Assembly: GCA_028825335.1 (NCBI GenBank)
Contig: JAPKAI010000002.1
Span: forward strand, 1-64,000
From: Gammaproteobacteria bacterium
GTDB lineage: Bacteria; Pseudomonadota; Gammaproteobacteria; Pseudomonadales; Pseudohongiellaceae
Length of the DNA stretch: 64,000 nucleotides
Direction of reading: 5' to 3'
The notes beneath the pieces were generated by a model. That model was not told the DNA's origin and did not search any database. It saw only the letters and a list, made by a program, of their open reading frames with translations. Within the stretch, counting starts at the first letter, position 1. The number at the start of each line of letters is the position of its first letter. Below, piece by piece: positions 39,632 to 47,944 of the stretch. The position numbers were made by a program, and so were the translations under genes.

Positions 39632-42061
39632 ATGAAGAGAATCGTCTTGTTCTTCGCAGCGATAAGCATATTAATAAGCAGTTCCGCGCTATTCGCACAA
39701 GCCATTCAGCAGACGAAGGGTTCGTATCAAGATAAATTCCGTCAATTGGATGAAGTCTTGCCGACTCCAAACGTTTACAGGAACGCGTCCGGTCAACCGG
39801 GTCATCAGTATTGGCAGCAAGAAGTCGATTACGAAATAGACGTCGCTCTCGACGAAGAGTCGCAGCGAATTTCGGGCACTGAGACTATACGCTACCAGAA
39901 CAATTCTCCCGATACGCTGGGTTATCTTTGGCTGCAGTTAGATCAGAACCGTTTCCGCAGTGATTCAATGGGAAATATGAGCTCTACCTTTAATGGTAGT
40001 AGCCCAGACTCCGATTCTCCTGCTCGCATCAGCTTAGGCCAGTTGCGCTCTCTTCAATATAACGAAGACTCTGACCTAGGCTACGAAATAAACTCAGTTC
40101 GCGACAGCTCGGGAAATGATCTTCCACATACAATAGTCGGTACGCTCATGCGCATCGATCTCGCGCGCTTGCTGAATTCTGGTCAGGATGTTGAATTTGA
40201 AATCGACTATGCCTATAACGTAGTCAATGGTGATGTGCTTCGACCTCGTGGTGGATACGAATATTTTCCTGACGATGAGAAAGAAGGCGGCAACTATCTG
40301 TTCGCGATTTCACAGTGGTTCCCTCGTCTTGTTGCCTACACCGACTACGAAGGTTGGACTAATAAAGAGTTTCTGGGATCAGGTGAGTTCACATTAGAGT
40401 TTGGCGACTACGAAGTTTCGCTTACTGTGCCTTCGGATCATATTGTTGCAGCAACCGGCGAGTTGCAGAACGCAAACGAGGTTCTAACAAGAGAGCAACG
40501 TGACCGTCTTCAAGAGGCTGAGACTGCGGATAGACCCGTCTACATCGTTACCCCGGAAGAGGCCCTCGAAAATGAGAGCGAAGGAGTAGATGACACTAAG
40601 ACTTGGCGATTCGCAGCACAGAACGTACGTGATTTTGCGTGGGGCTCATCAAGGAAATTTATTTGGGACGCGAAAGGGCATCATCAAGAAGGCGCTGATC
40701 AGGAACTGGTTATGGCTATGTCCTATTATCCAAAGGAGGGTGGAACGCTCTGGTCGGATCTATCCACCGAAGTCGTTATTCATACCCTCGAAGTTTATAG
40801 TCGCTTCTCTTTTGATTATCCGTATCCGACGGCAATTTCCTTGAACGCTGGCTTTGTCGGCGGCATGGAATATCCAATGATTACCTTCAATGGCCCGCGC
40901 ACGACGCTGCAGGACGATGGGTCTCGAACCTACTCGTTGGCTGAGAAGCGTTTCCTAATTGGTGTTGTCATTCACGAGGTAGGGCACTTCTACTTTCCAA
41001 TGATCGTAAACTCGGATGAGCGCCAATGGACTTGGATGGATGAGGGTATCAATAGCTACCTAGAGTCCGTTGCAGGCCGCGAATGGGATGCGGAGATACC
41101 GTGGGGAGTAGAACCTAGGTATATCGTTGACTACATGGTTTCGCAGGCTCAGGTTCCGATCATGACTCAGTCCGATAGCGTGCTGCGTCTGGGTCCGAAT
41201 GCCTATTCAAAGCCAGCGACGGCAATCAATATCTTGCGCGAGACCATTATGGGTCGCGAGCTTTTCGATTTCGCATTCAAAGAATATTCGCGCCAATGGG
41301 AATTCAAGCGTCCCACACCGGCAGACTTCTTCCGCACGATGGAAGAGGCATCTGGTATCGATCTGGATTGGTTCTGGCGCGGATGGTTCTACACTACCGA
41401 TCACGTAGATATCTCTCTGAATAGAGTCTATGAGATGCGCATGGATACTGAGAATCCTGATATCGATTATACTCGTCAGCGCGAGACCGAGAAGTCAATG
41501 CCCCCTTCGCTGTATATTCAACGAAATCGCGAAGAAGGAAGGCAGACTTGGGTCGAGCGTAATACTGATGTCCGCGACTTCTACGATGACAATGATCAGT
41601 TTACTGTCACCAATAAGGAGCGTAATTCTTACAACAGCTTCCTAGAAGGTCTCGAAGACTGGGAACGCCAGGTTCTCGATAGGGCTGTCTCGGAAGATCT
41701 GAACTACTATATTCTCGAGCTTTCAAATGAGGGTGGCCTAGTCATGCCAATAATCCTGGAGATGGAATATGTTGATGGAAGCAAGGAAGAAATGCGTCTA
41801 CCCGCCGAGATATGGCGCAAAAATGCGACGCAGATAAAGAAGCTAATCGTTAGTGATAACGAATTGCGTAGCGTAGCCATCGACCCAATGCAGGAAACAG
41901 CCGACGCGGATATAGAGAATAACTACTACCCACGGAGAATTATCCCCTCGCGCATCGAGAGTTTCAAATCCGAAGGCGGTGGCAGCTTGATCGGTCGAGA
42001 TGTCATGCAAGATATCAAGACAGAGCTGAAGATCGATGAAGATGATGAGCAGAACAACTAG
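39632..42061 (+). CDS. M1 family metallopeptidase
   Basis: GGMEYPMITF (GAMEN-like), VIHEVGHFYFPMIVNSDERQWTWMDEGINSYLE (HExxH-18-E). Confidence 0.9.
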   Translation: MKRIVLFFAAISILISSSALFAQAIQQTKGSYQDKFRQLDEVLPTPNVYRNASGQPGHQYWQQEVDYEIDVALDEESQRISGTETIRYQNNSPDTLGYLWLQLDQNRFRSDSMGNMSSTFNGSSPDSDSPARISLGQLRSLQYNEDSDLGYEINSVRDSSGNDLPHTIVGTLMRIDLARLLNSGQDVEFEIDYAYNVVNGDVLRPRGGYEYFPDDEKEGGNYLFAISQWFPRLVAYTDYEGWTNKEFLGSGEFTLEFGDYEVSLTVPSDHIVAATGELQNANEVLTREQRDRLQEAETADRPVYIVTPEEALENESEGVDDTKTWRFAAQNVRDFAWGSSRKFIWDAKGHHQEGADQELVMAMSYYPKEGGTLWSDLSTEVVIHTLEVYSRFSFDYPYPTAISLNAGFVGGMEYPMITFNGPRTTLQDDGSRTYSLAEKRFLIGVVIHEVGHFYFPMIVNSDERQWTWMDEGINSYLESVAGREWDAEIPWGVEPRYIVDYMVSQAQVPIMTQSDSVLRLGPNAYSKPATAINILRETIMGRELFDFAFKEYSRQWEFKRPTPADFFRTMEEASGIDLDWFWRGWFYTTDHVDISLNRVYEMRMDTENPDIDYTRQRETEKSMPPSLYIQRNREEGRQTWVERNTDVRDFYDDNDQFTVTNKERNSYNSFLEGLEDWERQVLDRAVSEDLNYYILELSNEGGLVMPIILEMEYVDGSKEEMRLPAEIWRKNATQIKKLIVSDNELRSVAIDPMQETADADIENNYYPRRIIPSRIESFKSEGGGSLIGRDVMQDIKTELKIDEDDEQNN

Positions 42062-42602
42062 TCTAAGCACTTTTTTAGTAATGCGAGATAGGCCGCGAGT
42101 GGTCCTTCTCACGCTGTTAACGCTACTGTGTTGCCTTGGGCATAGCCTCAGTGCCGCCCATCAGCAAAAAACGGCGGTAACGCGCATTCTATTCAATGAT
42201 AGCACCGGCAATATCGAAGTCATGCATCGCTTTTTCATTCACGATGCGGAGCATGCTGCAGGTGTTGTATTTGGTGGATCGCAGAACTTAATGGAATCGG
42301 TCGATTCGCGAAAACTTTTTAGCAACTATGTGATGAACCGATTTGCGGTTGCTGCTGAGAATTCGCAAGGACTGAGTGCGCAGCTGAATCTTGAGTACGT
42401 AGGCGAGGAAATCGATGGCCAATTTCTTTGGGTTTATCAGGAGACAGAGCGTCTTCAGGACATAAAGGCGCTGTCTATAGTGCATATTGCTTTAAGAGAT
42501 GTATGGCCAGATCAGGCCAATCTGGTAAATGTGGAGAAGGATGGACTGATTTACTCCTTGTCCTTCGCTGATTCTGCTGAGTCACTTCGCGTAGAGTTCT
42601 GA
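42036..42602 (+). CDS. Secreted small protein of DUF6702 type
   Basis: signal-like N-terminus; IEVMHRFFIHDAEHA...; overlaps the M1 peptidase gene by 26 nt. Confidence 0.65.
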   Translation: MKMMSRTTSLSTFLVMRDRPRVVLLTLLTLLCCLGHSLSAAHQQKTAVTRILFNDSTGNIEVMHRFFIHDAEHAAGVVFGGSQNLMESVDSRKLFSNYVMNRFAVAAENSQGLSAQLNLEYVGEEIDGQFLWVYQETERLQDIKALSIVHIALRDVWPDQANLVNVEKDGLIYSLSFADSAESLRVEF

Positions 42603-42618
42603 CAACTCGCTGAATCGC

Positions 42619-44139
42619 TCACTTTTGCTCTAGTTTCTCTCCCAGCCCCTCATAGTCCGCTATGGCAAGCCCTGCTGCCACGCTAGTGAATGGGTCATGC
42701 TCGATTACCTTGCCTGGGAATCGGGTTTCCAAGATGCGCTTCACGGCGGGTATGAGCGAAGAGCCGCCGGTTCGGATCACAAGGTCTACATCACTGCTTT
42801 TTAATTCTACGCGTTGTAATACGTCGGATATTGATTGACTGAACTTATCGAGCAAACCACCAATCATTAACTCAAACTGTTCCCGACTTAACTTGAATTC
42901 GATATCGAGCTCAGGTATGTCTAGCTTTGCTGAATGAGCATCAGAAAGCTCTGCCTTCAATTCCTTAATACATTGAAAAACCAAGTAGCTGTAGTTGCTC
43001 TTAATCATATCGTAGAGACGCTGAAATTTGATCGAGGCCTCGTCACCTACGCTAATTCTCTGCATAAGTGGCGTGGTGAATTTATTTTGATTGAGCATGT
43101 AGCTAATGGCCCAATTCAGTAATAGGTCTTCATATTCCTCAAATGGAAATAACGTCTCTATCTCTCGGTCTTCGCCTGCACGCTTCCAGCGCTCACCTTT
43201 GCCTAGAAGTGGGAACAATAGTTTCTTGAACATCACCTGGTCGATGTGATCTCCACCCAGGCCTATGCCGTGAGTAGCTATGACTTCGAAATCAGACTGT
43301 TCTCGGCGAATAAGGCATAGGTCGAGTGTGCCCCCACCAAAATCAACAGCCAGCAGAATCTGAGGTTGTGCAGATTGCTCCTGATTTTCATGAAGATAGC
43401 TCAAGGCAGCGGCGATTGGCTCTGGATAATAGGACTGCTTGACGAACTCAGCATAGCCATAGGCTTCAGACAACATATCGAGAGCGGCCCGGTTTCGGTT
43501 CTCAGCACTGCCCTCGAAATTTACTGGGTGCCCAATACAGGCGTGATCGGCATCTGCTGAGGTTGATACTTCGCTCGTTATTTGTAGCTCAATGCTTTTT
43601 CTTATTCTAAGCAGTAGGGGAGTGATAAGAGCGACGAGCCGAAATGCCCGGTCGAATACCATCAACCGAGGTGAGTCAGTGCTACCTAGCAATCTTTTTA
43701 TGCCTCTAAAGAGCCTCCCTTGTTGGCCTCCATCTACGAAGGACTGTCCATATAAGGTTTGTGTATTACCTTCTTCGGGCAAGCCCTTGTCACCGATTTG
43801 ACCTGTAGTGGTTCTGCTTTCGCCGAGGATCTCCGCGCTCAATTCGACGGTTCTTCCTGTGTTGCTCTCTATGTAGTGATTGATTGCGCTCTGACCAGTA
43901 CTAATCTGGAAATCTTTATCGATATAGGTCGCTGAGGGCATGATTACTGAATGCCGCTCAAGTTGTACAAGATGGATTTTAGTGCCATCGAATATCGCCG
44001 CGGCACTATTGCTTGTGCCGTAGTCTATTCCGATGCCGATAGAGGCCTGTTGAATTGCTGGCGAGTCTCCGCTTTGTTCCTCTGAAGAATCTTGATTTGG
44101 CATGTCGAAACCGGGGAGTGAATTCTGATAATTTGGCAC
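42619..44139 (-). CDS. Hsp70 family protein (YegD-like)
   Basis: IGIGIDYGTSNSAAAIFDG, LLAVDFGGGTLDLCLI, VIRTGGSSLIPAVKRIL; no C-terminal Hsp70 lid. Confidence 0.88.
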   Translation of the reverse strand: MPNYQNSLPGFDMPNQDSSEEQSGDSPAIQQASIGIGIDYGTSNSAAAIFDGTKIHLVQLERHSVIMPSATYIDKDFQISTGQSAINHYIESNTGRTVELSAEILGESRTTTGQIGDKGLPEEGNTQTLYGQSFVDGGQQGRLFRGIKRLLGSTDSPRLMVFDRAFRLVALITPLLLRIRKSIELQITSEVSTSADADHACIGHPVNFEGSAENRNRAALDMLSEAYGYAEFVKQSYYPEPIAAALSYLHENQEQSAQPQILLAVDFGGGTLDLCLIRREQSDFEVIATHGIGLGGDHIDQVMFKKLLFPLLGKGERWKRAGEDREIETLFPFEEYEDLLLNWAISYMLNQNKFTTPLMQRISVGDEASIKFQRLYDMIKSNYSYLVFQCIKELKAELSDAHSAKLDIPELDIEFKLSREQFELMIGGLLDKFSQSISDVLQRVELKSSDVDLVIRTGGSSLIPAVKRILETRFPGKVIEHDPFTSVAAGLAIADYEGLGEKLEQK

Positions 44140-44440
44140 TGGCGGAGCGAACCCATTTTTACTGAACGATTAGACAAGAATTTTCAAGCTGGAGACTCTT
44201 GAAAGGTCGCATGTTATATCATATACGGGCTGTTAATCGCCAGTTAAAAATCTTCGTGCAGTGGTCCGAGGCCGCGGAAAATCTGGCCTGAAGCCATGTT
44301 GCGCAGCATCGTCAGGGGCCGGTCGTGAAGGGATCTGCCGCCTAGTAATGGGAGTTGAATCTTAAGGGAACTTAACCTATGCTGCCTCGTTCAGATAGGG
44401 TTAAGAAAGATCCATAATCGTCAGTGTTTCAGGAGTATCC

Positions 44441-45397
44441 ATGACCGCAGTTAGTCGGCGCAGCCTAGGGTCGATAATCGCCAGCGCCTCAATCCGTATT
44501 GCCCTGGTTTCCATCCTTGCCTATGTCCCATCTACGCTTGCTGGGACCATTGTTCGCATCAGCACAGGCATTGGCGACTACTCGATTGAGTTATTGGATG
44601 ATTCAGCTCCCGGCACAGTCCAGAATTTTCTAAATTACGTCAATCGCAATGCCTACAACGGCACCTACATCCATCGTGCCGTAGATAACTTCGTTGTGCA
44701 GGGTGGAGGTTTTCGCTTTCGTCTGTTTGAAGGACCCATTGACGTGCCGTCAGATCCGCCCATCCAGAATGAATTTGGAGCCTCGAATACGCGTGGCACT
44801 GTAGCAATGGCTAAGTTAGACGGAAACCCAGATAGCGCTACAAACCAATGGTTCGTTAATGTTGCCGATAATAGCGCGACGTTGGATACGAGCAATGGTG
44901 GCTTCACAGTCTTTGGAATTGTGCTAGGCGACGGGATGGCTACTGTTGATGAGATCGATGCCTTGCCAGTCGTCGCTCTTGGTGGGAAGGCGCCGAATGC
45001 GCCCCATATTACACCGGTCTACACTGACCCTCGGGACTTCCTCTATATCAATGCTGAGGTAACGCAGCGCTTTAGTTCAGCGCCGCATGTTTTCGAGTCC
45101 GGGACTGGCTTGCTAATCACCTCGGTGAGCATAGATTCAGGAGCTGATCTGATCAGCATGAATTTTAATGTAGTGGCTGCCTCGCCGAATGTGGTTATCC
45201 GCGCAAATGCGGAGAGCGCAATTCCACGCAGGGATAGCTTTGAAGGTATCGCCGAGTATTCCACTGTAAATGGCCGTCTGCGAATTCCATCGTTGGAGGT
45301 AAATTTAAACGGGTCTATTTCTGTGGCTACGAATGTTGTCTTTGTTCTCACCGATGCGGCAACTGCAAGCTTTACGCTGGAATCGTTCGATCAATAG
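44441..45397 (+). CDS. Secreted cyclophilin-type peptidylprolyl isomerase with C-terminal extension
   Basis: YNGTYIHRAVDNFVVQGGGFRF, RGTVAMAKLDGNPDSATNQWFVNVADN, FGIVLGDGMATVDEI. Confidence 0.88.
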   Translation: MTAVSRRSLGSIIASASIRIALVSILAYVPSTLAGTIVRISTGIGDYSIELLDDSAPGTVQNFLNYVNRNAYNGTYIHRAVDNFVVQGGGFRFRLFEGPIDVPSDPPIQNEFGASNTRGTVAMAKLDGNPDSATNQWFVNVADNSATLDTSNGGFTVFGIVLGDGMATVDEIDALPVVALGGKAPNAPHITPVYTDPRDFLYINAEVTQRFSSAPHVFESGTGLLITSVSIDSGADLISMNFNVVAASPNVVIRANAESAIPRRDSFEGIAEYSTVNGRLRIPSLEVNLNGSISVATNVVFVLTDAATASFTLESFDQ

Positions 45398-45422
45398 ATA
45401 ATCTCAAGGGGCACCCAGTATA

Positions 45423-46763
45423 GTGGCAGCAGCACGCGGAGAATTTTCATCCAGATTTGGCTTTCTTATGGCCGCATCGGGTTCGGCAGTCGGTCTTGGC
45501 AATATTTGGGGCTTCCCTACAAACACTGCGAGCAATGGTGGCGCAGCGTTTCTTTTCGCTTACCTCGTTCTAGCCTTCGCTTTAGGCTATCCCGCGCTAA
45601 TGGCAGAGCTCATAATTGGCCGACACACACGCTCTAACGCCGTTGCAGCACTGACATCTATATCACGCGGCAAGAAGAGCCAGTTCCTTGCGCTTGCTAT
45701 TGGCTTCGTTGGCATAGTGACCGTGAGTTTGATTCTCAGCTTTTACGCTATTGTTAGCGGCTGGATGATGGCGTTCTTTTTAGATCCTCTCTCAAGACTG
45801 TTGGGTTTGACGAGCCTATCTGCGTGGCTGACAACGGATGCAGAAATTCGTAATGCAATTTTCGTCATTATCTTCATGGTATTGACTGTTCTTATCATTA
45901 CTGCTGGCGTAAAGGATGGCATTGAAAAATGGGCATCAAGGCTAATGCCCTCGCTCATCGGTATTCTTTTATTACTAATTATGTACGTCTTTACGCTGCC
46001 GGGAGCGATGGATGGGCTGCGCGCCTATTTAGTGCCGGATTTTTCGCGCATCACAGATCCGCAATTGCTAGTCAGTGCTATGGGACAGGCTTTCTTCTCC
46101 CTCTCCCTCGGTGTCGGCACTATGTTGGTTTATGGCTCATATATCAGCAAAGATGAAAACCTGCCTGTCGTGGGTGGCCTCGTTGCTTTGTTAGATGTTG
46201 GAATTGCGGTGTTAGCCGGATTGCTAATATTGCCGGCTATGTATGTGGCTTTAGAGAGTGGCGTACAAATCTATGACGATGCCGGTGGACTAATTGCTGG
46301 TCCGGGTCTCATCGTTTCAGTGCTTCCCGCGTTGTTCAGTAATATGGGGCCTATAGGTTTGTTAGTTGCATTGGCATTCTTTGCATTAATGACAATTGCC
46401 TCACTTACTTCTTCTATATCGATGCTGGAGGTGCCGGTTGCTTATAGCGTTGAGAATCGAGGAATCCCTCGGCCCAAGGCGGCAATGATTGTTGGCGCTA
46501 TCATCACCTCAATCTCCTTAGTTATCGTGTTCAATTTTGACCTCCTATTTGACATGGTTGTGAACTTCACCACCGAGCGAAGTCAGCCACTACTAAGTCT
46601 TTTTATCTGCATTTTTGTCGCTTGGATATGGCGCCGGAATGAGATACTCGACGAAATTCGCCAAGGTAGTCCAGAGGCGGAGCAGAGCATGTTCTGGAAA
46701 ATTTGGCCCTTCTACGTCAAGTTTATTTGTCCTGTCGCTATCCTCGCTGTTTATTTTCAGTAG
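45423..46763 (+). CDS. Neurotransmitter:sodium symporter family transporter
   Basis: FSSRFGFLMAASGSAVGLGNIWGFPTNTASNGGAAFLFAYL. Confidence 0.93.
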   Translation: MAAARGEFSSRFGFLMAASGSAVGLGNIWGFPTNTASNGGAAFLFAYLVLAFALGYPALMAELIIGRHTRSNAVAALTSISRGKKSQFLALAIGFVGIVTVSLILSFYAIVSGWMMAFFLDPLSRLLGLTSLSAWLTTDAEIRNAIFVIIFMVLTVLIITAGVKDGIEKWASRLMPSLIGILLLLIMYVFTLPGAMDGLRAYLVPDFSRITDPQLLVSAMGQAFFSLSLGVGTMLVYGSYISKDENLPVVGGLVALLDVGIAVLAGLLILPAMYVALESGVQIYDDAGGLIAGPGLIVSVLPALFSNMGPIGLLVALAFFALMTIASLTSSISMLEVPVAYSVENRGIPRPKAAMIVGAIITSISLVIVFNFDLLFDMVVNFTTERSQPLLSLFICIFVAWIWRRNEILDEIRQGSPEAEQSMFWKIWPFYVKFICPVAILAVYFQ

Positions 46764-46787
46764 GCGTTCTTTTAGAACAGCCAGTAT

Positions 46788-46816
46788 GCTAACGTGGCTT
46801 AAAAAGAGCCGTTAGC
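46788..46816 (+). terminator. Imperfect hairpin between transporter and HAD genes
   Basis: GCTAACgtGGC-ttaaaaaga-GCCGTTAGC. Confidence 0.35.
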
Positions 46817-46839
46817 TCTATCGACCTAGGAGAATAGCT

Positions 46840-47694
46840 ATGCTGAAAATTCCTACAAATTCGATCCAATCACCTCTCATCAATCAACCCAGCAGAAGAC
46901 AATTCCTACGACAGCTTTCACTGCTACCTATGGGGCTGGGTATCGGTGTATTGCCTGTACTCTCCCATGCTGCAGATAACTCAGTTGCGAATAGCGTGAA
47001 GGCGTTAACCTTCGATGTATTCGGGACGGTTGTAGACTGGTACGGATCTATTATTCGAGAGGGCCAATTACTCGCTGCCAATAAGGGCTACGATGTCGAT
47101 TGGGAAAAATTTGCAGTAAGTTGGCGGGCGGGTTATGGGCCCGCTATGAATAAAGTACGTAACGGTGAAATGCCGTGGACGAAGATCGACGATCTACACC
47201 GTATGATTCTTGATGACCTGGTCGAAGAATACAATTTGACAGGAATGAGTGAAGCAGAACTTGTTCATTTCAACGAGGCATGGCATCGGCTTTCTCCCTG
47301 GCCTGATACAGTATCGGGATTGAATAAATTGAAGAGCAAGTATGTGATCACGACGCTTTCCAATGGGAATGTCTCCTTGCTCACACACATGGCGAAGAAT
47401 GGCGGGCTGCCGTGGGACGCGGTACTCTCAGCGGAGCTGTCTGGGCACTATAAGCCTGACCCAGAGGCCTATCTGAAGGCTGCTGATCTGCTTAGCTTGA
47501 AGCCAGAGCAAGTGATGATGGTTGCGGCTCATCCTGGAGACCTGCGAGCGGCAGCGCGCACGGGCCTTAAGACGGCCTACGTAATTCGTCCTTTAGAGCG
47601 TGGCCCAGGGCGGCCGGTAAACAGAAATCCAGATGGCGAATTTGATTATACGGCAGAAGACTTCAATGATTTGGCACGGCAGCTAGGGGCTTGA
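46840..47694 (+). CDS. Haloacid dehalogenase type II-like protein with Tat-like signal peptide
   Basis: PSRRQFLRQLSLLPMGLGIGVLPVLSHA; ALTFDVFGTVVDWYGSI; TTLSNGN; HYKPDPEAYLKA. Confidence 0.85.
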   Translation: MLKIPTNSIQSPLINQPSRRQFLRQLSLLPMGLGIGVLPVLSHAADNSVANSVKALTFDVFGTVVDWYGSIIREGQLLAANKGYDVDWEKFAVSWRAGYGPAMNKVRNGEMPWTKIDDLHRMILDDLVEEYNLTGMSEAELVHFNEAWHRLSPWPDTVSGLNKLKSKYVITTLSNGNVSLLTHMAKNGGLPWDAVLSAELSGHYKPDPEAYLKAADLLSLKPEQVMMVAAHPGDLRAAARTGLKTAYVIRPLERGPGRPVNRNPDGEFDYTAEDFNDLARQLGA

Positions 47695-47933
47695 TGTTGG
47701 CGGAAATTAAACTTGATGACTCTGTTAAGGTCGAAGTGGTAACGAAGTTACAAAAATATTTTCAAGACGAACTACAGCAAGAGATAGGGAGCTTCGATGC
47801 TGAGTTTCTGCTGGACTTCTTCTCTAAGGAAGTAGGCGTGTTCTATTACAATCAGGGACTGGCTGATGCTCTCAAAAGTTTTGAGAGCAAGATGGAAGAC
47901 GTGGGTGAGTTGATCTATCAATTAGAGAAATAG
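47691..47933 (+). CDS. DUF2164 family protein
   Basis: KYFQDELQQEIGSFDAEFLLDFFSKEVGVFYYNQGLADAL. Confidence 0.85.
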   Translation: MMLAEIKLDDSVKVEVVTKLQKYFQDELQQEIGSFDAEFLLDFFSKEVGVFYYNQGLADALKSFESKMEDVGELIYQLEK

Positions 47934-47944
47934 GAGAGGTTTTC

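Noticed and set aside
44140-44440. 300-nt gap between divergent Hsp70-like and PPIase genes, considered as small RNA or hidden peptide
   Set aside because: Careful re-reading of frames gave no convincing peptide and no clear ncRNA structure; more likely divergent promoters.
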